This document shows, piece by piece, positions 9,993 to 19,397 of a stretch of 64,000 nucleotides of DNA. The DNA is from Staphylotrichum longicolle (taxonomy: Eukaryota; Ascomycota; Sordariomycetes; Sordariales; Chaetomiaceae). A program made the position numbers and the translations under genes. The stretch's first letter is position 1, and each line of letters starts with the position of its first letter. A model generated the notes under the pieces. That model was given only the letters and a program-made list of their open reading frames with translations, was not told the origin of the DNA and did not search any database. The stretch is from NCBI GenBank assembly GCA_019096155.1, contig JAHCVI010000001.1:12797243-12861242 (forward strand), read 5' to 3'.

Positions 9993-12140
9993 ATGGCCTC
10001 AAAGTCCTCCTATCTTCCCCGCTTAGGGTTCTCCCGCGATGGCCCGATTCTCCCTCTTCACACTCGGACGAGTCCCCCGATCCGAAAGAAGCCGAGCGAG
10101 TACGATCTTGCTGATCTCTCGCCCCGACCCGACGATGCCCTCCCTTCATACGACCCGGTAAAGGGTCGTAGGACCTCGTACTCTCCCCGCCGGAGCCCCT
10201 CCCCTTCTGCCCGATTCAGCGACCGGGCAAGCAACGGCGCCTCCAAACCCCAGCCGAAGCAGCGCATTCTGTTCGCCGGGCCGCCTCCACCGATCGCGAC
10301 ATCACAGATGCTCTACCGCGACGAAGAAGACAGGGACACGTCTGCTTCCTCCACACGACACTTGGGCGTCTCGACCTTTGCCCAAAACATCAACAGCGTC
10401 CTCTTCGATCGCGGCTCCTCCTCCCCAAGCCACACCCGAACCCGAGACCACGACCACAAACCCGACGCAGTCTGGGTGAACCTCCAACGCCGCGAACGCG
10501 CCCTCCAAACCGAGCTTCAACACCTCCTCGACGCCCAATCCGCCGGCCTCGCCGCCAACCTCGACCCCAGCGGCGCACCCCCACCCCCGCCCAGCAGCAC
10601 CCCCTCTGTCGCAAGCACCACCGCCTCCGACCAAGCCCGCAGCTCCACCCCAACAACTACAACAACAACCACCTCCTCACCCCCCGCCCGCCGCCGCCGG
10701 CACGTCACCTTCGACCAGACCCCGACCGCCACCACCGCCTCGGGCACGCTCGTCCCCGTGCGCCAGCCGCGGCCCAAGCCCCTGGGCCTGCGCGCCGCCC
10801 GCGCCGGGCTCGCGCGCACCATGGCCCTGCTGGCCGACCTCAAGGCCGACGAGGACGCGCAGCTCACGGCCGCGCTGGGCGCGCGCAAGCAGGCGCTGGC
10901 GCAGCTCCGGCGGTGGACCGCGCGGCGGGAGGGGATTGCCGCGGAGCTGCGCGCGCTTGAAGAGGACGATAACCACGAGGACGAAGAGGAGGAGGAGGAG
11001 GAGAGTAGTGGTGGTGGTGGTGAGGGGGCGGGGCAGCACAAGTCGCTGGGCAGGGAGCTGCGCCGGTTGGAGGAGGAGAGGGGCGCGGTGGACGGGGAGA
11101 TCGCCACGCTTGAGGAGCGGCTGGTCGGGTTGCGGAGGCGGAGGAAGTGGCTGGATGGGCGGGTCGAGGAGGTGAGGAGTCGGAGGGAGGCCGGGCTGAG
11201 CGGGTACCGCGGCGCGCTGAGGGAGGTGGAGGGGCGGATTGGCGGGTTGTTGGGTCGGCCTGGGGTGAGGCCGCTTGACGGGGAGTTTTTTGTCGCGCGG
11301 GTTGGGGCGGAGGAGGAAGGTGACGGGGCCGGTCCGGAGGAGACCCTCGGCGGGGTGGAGTTCCTGCGGCTGAGGCCGGAGAGGAGGACGGCGGAGATGG
11401 CGAGGGAGTGGTGGGAGGGGGAGGTGGCTGTGTTGGAGAGGAGGAAGGCCGACGTCGATGTGGAGAGGGCGGCACTGGAGGAGGGCTTGGAGGTGTGGAA
11501 GGGGGCGGTGAAGCTGGTCTCGGAGTTTGAGGCTGGTTTGAGGAGGGAGATGCGAGGCGGCGGGGAAGCAAAAAGTGGTAAAGGCAAGGGAAGGGACGGT
11601 GAGCCGGCCTCGCCGCCGTCGGGCCCCGAACATGCCATGTTTGCCCAGCTCGACAAGATGCGCGTCGTCATCGATGGTCTGCAAGAGCGGCTGCATGTCG
11701 CAGAGGACCACGGGTGGAACCTGCTCATCTGTGCCATCGGCGCCGAGCTCGAAGCTTTCCGGCAGGCCGCAGGCATGCTACGCGAGGCCCTGCGGTCTGC
11801 GGGGTTTGAAGTTGCTGACGATGACAACGCGGACGGGGAGCCGACGCCGCAGTTAGGGAGATCTGTCAGCATGCGAGACTCGTCGCAACGGCTGGATGCG
11901 GCGGAGCCTACTGGCGGGGGCAAGTTGGTGGACTTGCACGACGCACCTGGTGAAGACAGGGAGCCCGAGAGCGACAACGAGGTGCCTCGGGATCTGCTCG
12001 TTGCTACGGAGGAGCACGAAGAGCATGGGTTCGCAAGACCTGCTCTGAGCAGGGAGGACAGCGCGAATGAGGTGCCACTTGAGTTTTTGAGGGAGCATGA
12101 TCATGATGGGGAATACCCGGGACTTGAGGGCATGACGTAG
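9993..12140 (+). CDS. Atg28-like coiled-coil protein (tentative)
   Basis: A single exon of 715 codons. The N-terminus reads SYLPRLGFSRDGPILPLHTR and is followed by a Ser/Pro/Arg-rich disordered region. Residues about 240-420 and 470-540 are strongly coiled-coil, with many Glu/Arg/Leu heptads and an acidic run near 325-335. A conserved-looking block WNLLICAIGAELEAFRQAAG lies near residue 575, and short NEVPxxxL-like repeats lie in the C-terminus. From memory, this arrangement matches Pezizomycotina proteins annotated as autophagy-related protein 28, known from Pichia as a pexophagy factor. The extreme C-terminus has EYPGLEG, an acidic-aromatic-x-x-leucine pattern compatible with an Atg8-interacting motif. 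A generic spindle/cytoskeletal coiled-coil protein is the alternative. That the frame is coding is certain; the autophagy role is moderate. Confidence 0.6.
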   Translation: MASKSSYLPRLGFSRDGPILPLHTRTSPPIRKKPSEYDLADLSPRPDDALPSYDPVKGRRTSYSPRRSPSPSARFSDRASNGASKPQPKQRILFAGPPPPIATSQMLYRDEEDRDTSASSTRHLGVSTFAQNINSVLFDRGSSSPSHTRTRDHDHKPDAVWVNLQRRERALQTELQHLLDAQSAGLAANLDPSGAPPPPPSSTPSVASTTASDQARSSTPTTTTTTTSSPPARRRRHVTFDQTPTATTASGTLVPVRQPRPKPLGLRAARAGLARTMALLADLKADEDAQLTAALGARKQALAQLRRWTARREGIAAELRALEEDDNHEDEEEEEEESSGGGGEGAGQHKSLGRELRRLEEERGAVDGEIATLEERLVGLRRRRKWLDGRVEEVRSRREAGLSGYRGALREVEGRIGGLLGRPGVRPLDGEFFVARVGAEEEGDGAGPEETLGGVEFLRLRPERRTAEMAREWWEGEVAVLERRKADVDVERAALEEGLEVWKGAVKLVSEFEAGLRREMRGGGEAKSGKGKGRDGEPASPPSGPEHAMFAQLDKMRVVIDGLQERLHVAEDHGWNLLICAIGAELEAFRQAAGMLREALRSAGFEVADDDNADGEPTPQLGRSVSMRDSSQRLDAAEPTGGGKLVDLHDAPGEDREPESDNEVPRDLLVATEEHEEHGFARPALSREDSANEVPLEFLREHDHDGEYPGLEGMT

Positions 12141-12450
12141 AGCGTTTTGCCATGATATGAAGTTATGAGCGTGGATTAGATTTGGGCAAGCGGACTGAGG
12201 TTGACTTCCTGGTTGTTTTAGGCGCAAGCATAGAGTCACACACATACCACCAACAAGGTCGTTGATTTTCGGTATAAGGGGATACGAAAGATGATCTGCT
12301 TGACTGCTCTCGGGGTGTGTTCCTCTTCAGGAGCGCGCTGATTAGGGTGAGTGAAGAGAGTGTAGGGAGGAGAGAGTGTAAGGGCTCTTGGATCTTCGAC
12401 CACGCAGTGTGTGGTTGATTCATCGACTGTGATGAGAAATGGAGTGGCCT
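12141..12450. other. Convergent 3' ends
   Basis: The Atg28-like gene (+) and the HET gene (-) converge here. Only 3' untranslated sequence is expected and no gene is seen. Confidence 0.5.
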
Positions 12451-14562
12451 TTATGCTAGAACTATCTCCTTCCATGCGACACCTGGAGGCACGCTTCTCG
12501 CCACGGCGTCCTGTTGGAGCAAGCCGATGCCTCGGCGTTCAGCAACTGGTCCGGACCGCTCCAAGACCATCACATTGTAGAACCCAACCTCTTGGTTCAT
12601 ATCCTGAAAAATCTCCCTCACCGCCGAATCATACATGGTCCATGGCGTGGGCGGAGTTATCGACAGTGCTATCAGCTCAAATGGTCCTGGCGAGTTGAAG
12701 AACGTCGACTCCTCCAACCCGTCAGGGTACAACGCGCCGCAGGTCTCTCCGTTCCCGTTAATAATGCGCGCAAGTCCCTGTATCCTGTCGGTGACGGTGA
12801 GGTTGAAGTGCATGGACAAGGTCCAGAACCGCAGGATTGGATAGGTCCGAGCCTGAATCGCAAGGTTCTCGGTGGGTTGGGTGCGACTTTGTGGGAAAGG
12901 AAGGGGGAATGGGGGCTTGAAGATATGTCTGCCTCGGTAGCCAACACAATTCAAGTCACCGAGGGGAAATTCCTCGTTTGCAGGGGGGTCCCAGACCAGG
13001 CTGATTACCCCTCCGGGACTCTGCTTGTGCCACTCTATCCAAGTATCTTGGCTGAGAAAATCGTTGCCCACCAAATCAATCAGCGTTAGCGACCCTCTCC
13101 AGCCTGCCCAGGACCAGCTTGGGAATCCTGCTCGCCGATAAAGTGGAGAGTGATGACATCGAAAGAGGATGAACAGATCAAATGTAGCGGTGGGCAGGCC
13201 TTCCAAGAAGCGGCACTTCATTCTTTCTGACAGGCGGCGAGTGATACCAGCCATTGCTCGTAAAACGTCCATTTGGTAGGTGAGCGCCCGCTTGGTGTAG
13301 TAAAGAAGCAGAGTCTTGAAGTCCTCCACGGGGTCGAGCATGTGAATGGCAGGTGGCAAAAGGGAAGCGACGGTCCCTTCTGGAGGTGCCTGGCGATGAT
13401 CCAGGGCAGGATCGCAGAATTCGAACAATGCCGTGGACCGGCACCGGAAATAGACTTTGTCGTCGACAAAGTAAACAAGACGTCTGGACAAGATCTCTTC
13501 CTGAAATCTGCGGCATGTTTGCAAGGTAAGCACCAAGCCTATGGCCGATCCTCTGATTCAGGGGATAATGACGTACGTCCAAGCCCGAGAGCTGTGAACC
13601 GAGTACTTCATGACTTGGTCGAGCTCAATGTAGGCATCAAGTTGCACACCGGGGACGATGTCCTCGGGATATCTCGGCATGAACCGCGATCCCTCTTCAA
13701 CTCCGGGCAGCCCGCTGTTGGCGTCGTGCCCGGAGGCAGCCACAACAGTCAGCAAGGCCCTCTCGAAGATCATATCCATGGCGTTAGCGCCCCGGAGGAC
13801 GTCTTCTGGGTCGTTTTGCCGCAGACACAACGCATCGCACCAAAGATATTGCTCGCCTATTCCCTTCACAAATGCCATGGCGTGTTGGATCGTTCTCGGT
13901 AGAGCATATTTGTGATCTCGGAGCCCATATTGCCTCATCACCTCTCCTTCACTCCAAGAGGCCAGGCGAAAATTGGGCGCGAGACCCCAGACGTAGCTCA
14001 GGGCGACATAGGGCTTGAGGACTCTGGACTCGACAACGCACTCGTTCAGCACATCGATCAAGCGAAGAAACTCCAAACCAGGAAAATTATCCTCGACGCG
14101 GCCGCTGGTGCCCTTCCATTGCGCCGCGCTGCAGTCTCCGCCGTGGTTCTCCGTGCATTGGGACAGCCAGCCCCGGATGCGGTTGAAATCGAGTCTCTGG
14201 CCGTAGTTCGGCAGTAGAAAAGAGGCGTCATCCGGTTCACTGCGTTCTTTCTCACTCTTGACGAAGTAGAGTTTACACGATGGCACTCCACGGGACATGA
14301 CCCCGAAGCACGGTCCGCGGCCGAAACGGGGATATAAGTGCAGCCTCAATGAGACTTCTGCGTTGGTTCTCAAGTCGCTTTGTATAGTGCTTGCGGACTT
14401 GAAGAGACTGAAGCGGACAAGCCTGCAGCAGGCACATTTTGTCAACTGTATCCTTGACAGTGTTCCCAAAGTCCACGTCGTTCCGTCTTCAAGGCTTCTC
14501 AGGGTATTGAGGTCGAAGGGAATTCTGCTGCACCAAGTGCACAAGTTGCCAGGGCTTGCCAT
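12451..14562 (-). CDS. HET domain protein
   Basis: Two exons on the minus strand (14562-13577, 13507-12451) are joined by a 69-nt intron with donor GTACGT and acceptor GCCGCAG, giving 680 residues. The intron cuts the highly conserved SRAWTFQEEILSRR block, and the splice restores it exactly. The three HET motifs are visible: PYVALSYVWG, QYLWCDALCLRQND and SRAWTFQEE. The start chosen (MASPGNLCTWC) begins the usual small N-terminal Cys-containing region. An in-frame ATG lies 144 bases upstream. A tryptophan-rich motif FPSWSWAGW follows in the second exon, as in many HET proteins. HET proteins mediate heterokaryon incompatibility and cell death after non-self recognition; the partner is unknown. 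Transcribed divergently from the NYN gene. Confidence 0.93.
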
Positions 14563-14966
14563 TCCGGACGAGTTGTTGTAGTTTTGGCAATGGTGCGGGT
14601 GCAAGAACTGAGGAGAAGGGGAAGCAACAACCGAACGAGCACAGAGGACCTCAGGTACTGACTGGAACTTTGGGGAGAGCCTTGCCCAGACCCGCCCGCG
14701 GCCCAATATGCAGCCAGCCCACCATCAGCCACGCACCCACCCTCCAGAATGGACGAGGCTGGATGAACGAGTCAACGAGGAGCTAACGCGTTTTATTAGG
14801 CAGAGAGCGCTTCGGCTGCATTTTAATACGTCAGCTCCACGCCCCATGTCGCCAGTTCTGCCGTGTGTCCCCCTCTTCAACTTATTTGGGTCCGAGGCAA
14901 CTGACTCCTGAATTAAGTTCTCACCAGCCCCAGACGCATTACACACAGCGACCATCGGACCAAACC
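14563..14966. other. Divergent promoter region, HET and NYN genes
   Basis: About 400 bases lie between the two start codons. Start codons in the same frames lie further upstream on both sides (14706 for HET, 14865 for NYN), so the real spacing could be about 160 bases. No other feature is seen. Confidence 0.5.
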
Positions 14967-16355
14967 ATGTCGGCTCCCAAGCATCCCGGCCGGCAGTTTG
15001 GAAATATTTACATCTACATTGACAACTCAAACCTGTGGATTCAGGGGCAGAAAACCTACGCTGAGAAGAAGGGTCTGGACGTCTCGTGGGACCCGACCTG
15101 GCGCTTCGATGTCGGCCGTCTGAGAGACATCCTCTTGAGCAACTCGGACCTCAAGGCCGACGAGAAGACATTCGATGTCAAGGTCAACCTGTATGGGTCG
15201 ACGCCCCCTCCCGTCGACACGGTGTGGAAGGCCATCGCGTCGCACGACGTCAACGTCAACACATTTGAACGGAGCTCCTGGACGAAGCGCGAGAAGCAGG
15301 TCGACGCCGAGCTCATCGCCGACTCGATCGATCAGGCCTCCGAGGCGTACCATCGACAGATTCCGACCGTCTTCATCATCGTCTCGGGCGACAGAGATGT
15401 GCGCTCGGCCGTCGTGAGGATCACCAGCAAGTATCGCTGCCAGGTGCATCTGTGGTCGTGGGCGAACGGCCTCGCCAGGGTGTACACGCACGAGAACGGA
15501 GACATTGACAAGAAGCTGTTCGAGGTGCACTTCCTGGACGACCACCTCGAGAAGGTGGGCTTCCATGCCAACATCTTCCGTGTGGACCGCGCCGTCATCA
15601 GCCCCCACAGCATCGTCGTCCTCGACCCACTCCCCAAGGCCGACAAGGTCGAAGAGTTCCTGCAGCGTCTAAGAACGCCGGTCTACCGGTACGAGATCCT
15701 GCCCAAGCGAGCGGATGCGTCCAGCCAGGACCTCGCCATCATCCCCGCGTTTGCGTGGTCCATGAAGTCCGACGTGTTGCGCAACCTGTTCATGGAGTGC
15801 AAGTCCAAGCTCGAGGCAAAGTCACTCAACGTCCTCAGCTACATGGAATACTCCCAGAAGTACTCCCGCGGGACGGGAGAGGACAACTCGCTGGCCATCT
15901 CCAACCGGTTTGACGAACTGCCCCCAGACGAAGAGGACGACGACGAAGAAGAAGAGAGACCATCGGAGCCGGAAGAGGACGACAAAAACCAGGAATCTGA
16001 CGACGGCGACGGGTTTATTGAAGTCAACCGCGGCTTTGGCAAGCAGAGGAAAAGACTGAAAAAGATCGAGGAGGATTCGCGGCTGCGGTGCCATTGGCGG
16101 CGGTACTGCTCGCGCGGGCTCGACTGCAAGTACGGCCACACCAAGGACGAGGAGGAACACTTTCGGGTGTACGGCAGTCAGAAGCCGAAGAAGTACCAGT
16201 ACTGTTACAGGGAGGACTGCATTCGCGGAAAAGGCTGTTTCTTTGCACACGACATGGAGGAGTTGTTTTGTCCGACCTGTGGGAAAACGGGAGTGCATGA
16301 GATGCACGAGTGTCCAGAGAGATTTCCCAGTGCCCGGAGGAACTACTTGGATTAG
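14967..16355 (+). CDS. NYN (PIN-like) domain and CCCH zinc-finger protein
   Basis: A single exon of 462 residues. The N-terminal half is a NYN domain: IYIYIDNSNLW supplies the first acidic residue, and VDAELIADSID and FIIVSGDRDV supply the further aspartates of the metal-binding site of NYN/PIN ribonucleases. An acidic linker around residues 310-340 leads to two CCCH zinc fingers, C-x5-C-x5-C-x3-H near residue 375 and C-x4-C-x5-C-x3-H near residue 413. A short C-x2-C...H...C knuckle (CPTCGKTGVHEMHEC) follows near residue 435. The combination suggests an RNA-binding endoribonuclease, by analogy with Regnase/N4BP1-like proteins. Activity and targets are not known. The ATG at 14967 (context AAACCATGTC) is chosen over an in-frame upstream ATG at 14865. 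Confidence 0.88.
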   Translation: MSAPKHPGRQFGNIYIYIDNSNLWIQGQKTYAEKKGLDVSWDPTWRFDVGRLRDILLSNSDLKADEKTFDVKVNLYGSTPPPVDTVWKAIASHDVNVNTFERSSWTKREKQVDAELIADSIDQASEAYHRQIPTVFIIVSGDRDVRSAVVRITSKYRCQVHLWSWANGLARVYTHENGDIDKKLFEVHFLDDHLEKVGFHANIFRVDRAVISPHSIVVLDPLPKADKVEEFLQRLRTPVYRYEILPKRADASSQDLAIIPAFAWSMKSDVLRNLFMECKSKLEAKSLNVLSYMEYSQKYSRGTGEDNSLAISNRFDELPPDEEDDDEEEERPSEPEEDDKNQESDDGDGFIEVNRGFGKQRKRLKKIEEDSRLRCHWRRYCSRGLDCKYGHTKDEEEHFRVYGSQKPKKYQYCYREDCIRGKGCFFAHDMEELFCPTCGKTGVHEMHECPERFPSARRNYLD

Positions 16356-16418
16356 GATAGTAACAACGAATCTCGGCGTCAGATTTTGATCTAGCATACA
16401 ACTACTCTCGTACCATCT

Positions 16419-17365
16419 TCAAAAGATCTCTTCTCCCTCCGCAGCATTCACCCCTTCCCTGACCACCCTCTCCACTGCACTCCCCATCTCCTCCTCCCCA
16501 TCCAGCAAATCCAACCACGTATTCTTCACCCCCTCAGCGGCCAGCAACAAATCCGCCACCTTGGCCACCGTCTCCCTACTCACCTTGCCCCTTGAGTCCT
16601 TCGTCTTGCCCAGCTCAACCTTGCCAGCGGGGTCGAGCGTCAGCGTGCCCGGGCGGAGATTGATGCCCACGAACCCGCTGCCCCGCTCCTTGGACGCGGC
16701 GTACAGCGCCTCATCGGCGGCGAGCTTGGCGCGGTAGTAGGCCGGCAGGACGCGGTTGTTAACGTCCTCGGCCGACGCCCAGGCGTCGTCGGACCACCAG
16801 GCGGGCTTGGTGCGGCGCGAGCCAAGGTACGAGATCATGAGGAAGCGCTTGACGGACGGCGTGGCGGCGGCCGCGCGGATGAAGTGGATCGCTGCGTCGC
16901 GGTCGATCGCATTGGTCTGGGGGATGGGGTGTCAGCACCACTCGCTCACTATCACATAAAGGTCACGAAGTCGGGTTACTCACCCTCTCAGCACCGCCCT
17001 TCCCACCAGCCCCTAGTCATATCACCTATCAGCATCACCGACCAACCACCTAACCCCAACCAACCGCCCAACCACCTTCGACAAGAAAACTCACCAGCGC
17101 TCCAAACCACGTAATCCACCCCGCTCACCTCCCCCAGCACCCTCTTCGCATCCCCCTCGCTCTTGACCTCCTCCAGGCTCCGCACGAGCGCGGTCAGCTT
17201 CCCGCCACCGCTCTTCGGCCCCAGCTTCTCGATCACGGGCACCTGCTCCTCGGTGCGGATCACGCTCGTCACGTCCCAGCCCCGGCGCAGCAGCAGCGGG
17301 GTGAGCAGCTGGGCGATCTTGCCGTGGCCGCCGAGGAGGAGGATGTGGTGGTGTGCGGGGGCCAT
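16419..17365 (-). CDS. NAD(P)-binding epimerase-like protein (YMR090W-type)
   Basis: Three exons (17365-17095, 17012-16984, 16916-16419) give 265 residues. The middle exon is only 29 nt and both introns begin GTGAGT. The N-terminus HHILLLGGHGKIAQLL is a GxxGxxA-type dinucleotide-binding turn of atypical short-chain dehydrogenases, followed by a beta strand and SVIRTEEQ. DYVVWSAGAGGKGG is the usual NAD-contact loop, and KRFLMISYLGSRR plus AYYRAKLAADEAL carry the serine/tyrosine-lysine region (YYRAK). This matches the NmrA/epimerase-like family that includes yeast YMR090W. The catalytic reaction is unknown. The 3' end lies 64 bases from the NYN gene, with which it converges. Confidence 0.85.
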
Positions 17366-18849
17366 TGTTGTACGAGAGGTTTGGTGTGGGTTGGTTTGGG
17401 TTGATTTGGTTCTGGGTGGTGCGGTGATTTACACTGCCTGCAGTTGCGAAATTGGGATGGATGAGAGACGGAAGGATTGGGATATTACGATGAGGTTGGG
17501 GAAGCCCGGGAAGGTGGGAGGGTGGAGATGGGACAGGGCTTGAATTAGTAATTGAAGTGGTGCGAGCTGGATTGCATCATTCGGCATCTCCCGTTTTACG
17601 TCTGGCGATGTTGATCTCAATCGCAGAGAGAATATGGTAGGGTCTAGAACGTGCCGCCATGGGATTGACCGTTTGATCTGTGTTTGAAGGCTCCCATTCA
17701 ATAACGGCCGTGAGCTAGTCTTCGAGGGGACGAGACCGAGCCCCGCGGAAGAAATGCTCCCGTTTGGGGATGATGTCATCGCAGCTGAGGTCCAGATTCT
17801 CTGCCTTATCCACACTGTACGCTGCATCCTCGGAAACGACACTTTCTGTCCACACTCATGTTGAAAAGCCGGGGATGGAGTTGAAGGTTGGTGGTCAAAA
17901 ACACAAAAGCATTGTATGTGGAAGCGCTTCCAGTTCTTCAGACCAGAAAAACATAGCGTGGAAAAGTGTGCGACGAAACTGATTGTGTTTTCGTTACATG
18001 GAGGTTCACATGGTCCCTCACACTGTGCCCCTCTTACATCTCAGCAGAGCCCCACCTTCCTAATCAGGACTTTAACATCTTGCCATCCATCTGACTTGGA
18101 ACTGCTCGGGAACGCCGTTATCTTAACAAGAACTCGGGGAAAAAGTAGTGTTGATGGTGACATACACTAGTGGTGATTTAAACTGGGAGTTTACCTCTAG
18201 TGCTTGCATATGTTCTGGTCTGGATGTTACTCAGAAGAGTCAGAACAGCCAGTATGTTTCTGGGAAGGCAGGTCCAGTGCCATCTCTTAGGGTCACGGTT
18301 TCTTTTTCGGCTCTCGAGCAACAGCATACGGTTGTGGTTCCAGATTGATCTAGATTCCAGCTGGTCGCATTACGTTTTGGATCTGTTTCCACACGTCCAC
18401 AGTGACATTGCGGGCAATTCGGACCGAGATGCCCCTCGTCAGGTTCCATGTCGGGTCCAGGCCCAAGTAAACCGCACCGTGTCTCGACCCCTTCAACACA
18501 ACAAAACCCACACGTCATTCACGTCTCAAGAGGCCCATTTGGGAGCAAAACATAAAACGCACCGGACGTAGAGGTCCGAATTGTTAAGGATGAGTCGCGT
18601 TGTTGTTGGCAGGGGGACGAGGGAGTGACCTATAAATACTTCGCTCCTGAGCTCGTCCTGCTTTCTTCTTTCTTTCCCCAAAAGTTCGCAAAATCGCCAA
18701 CTTCAGCAACGCCAACGTTTTGCTCGCGCCAATCAACACTTTGCTGATCCCGCCACTCGCTCGTCTTGCGGACTTTTTATCGCTCGCTTTTTTGAAAGCT
18801 TTTTAAAAACTTTATTCACTGGTTTTTTTTTCGAGTTTTGCCCGCCGCC
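17366..18849. other. Intergenic, TATA and leader before the proline-rich gene
   Basis: There are 1.5 kb with no supported gene. TATAAATA at 18631-18638 is followed by a T/C-rich leader of about 200 bases ending at GCCGCCATG, which looks like a strong core promoter. Confidence 0.5.
18631..18638 (+). promoter_or_regulatory. TATA box of the proline-rich gene
   Basis: TATAAATA stands about 215 bases before the ATG at 18850 and is followed by a pyrimidine-rich leader. The match is clear; use is inferred. Confidence 0.5.
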
Positions 18850-19397
18850 ATGTCGTTCGCCTCGTCGACCATGGCCGCCCTCTCCGCCGTCCCCCGCCCT
18901 CGCTGCCGCCCGCCCCCGCCCAGCGACCACAACCAGCGCCCGCAGCGCACCAAGGAGCCCCCCGCGGTGAGTGTTCTGCCTCCTCCCTCGTGCCCTGCCC
19001 CTGCCCCTGCCCCTGCCTCCTCCTCCGCTTCCCCCTGGGACGTCCGCCATGGGCGGATCATGCGTCCCCGCCAGCCCCCCCACCACACCGACTTGAGGCC
19101 GCCCAGAGGCTGCTTCAAGGTCACAGGTTCCAAGGGCCTCTCGGTGCGGTTCGCCGCAGAGGCCCGGTGCGTCATCCTCGGAGACGTGGTCCCGCCCCGT
19201 CCGCCGCGCCGCCGTCCGCCCCCTCCCCGCCGTCACGCCCTCCCCCTCCTCCCCCCGACACGGCCTCCTCCTCCTCCTCCCCCGCGGCCGACCGACCCCG
19301 ACGATGCCGACACGCACGCCCGGACCCCGACAAGCCGCCGGCCGACCGGTCGGTTCGGTGGGGACCGCCCCTGGCGCCCGTCCCGTGGAAGCCGAGG
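18850..19397 (+). CDS. Proline-rich small protein, gene structure uncertain
   Basis: A good start context (GCCGCCATG at 18850) opens MSFASSTMAALSAVPRPRC. A GTGAGT donor at 18967 and a CAG at 19072-19074 would remove 108 bases in frame and join to RPPRGCFKVTGSKGLSVRFA and ARCVILGDVVPP. That last block looks conserved and folded, unlike the Pro/Arg-rich sequence around it. Beyond about 19200 the reading frame is unclear. One frame runs on into T-rich DNA to 19602, which is unlikely to be coding. Another ends at 19395 with GPPLAPVPWKPR and a TGA, which looks natural but needs a frame change. I give the end of that second option. No family recognised, and the intron pattern is tentative. Confidence 0.4.

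Noticed and set aside
10517..11977. 486-codon open frame on the minus strand
   Set aside because: Antisense shadow of the Atg28-like gene in GC-rich DNA; Ser/Pro/Arg-rich, no family signal.
17429..17842. 137-codon open frame upstream of the epimerase-like gene
   Set aside because: Overlaps its promoter and has no family resemblance.
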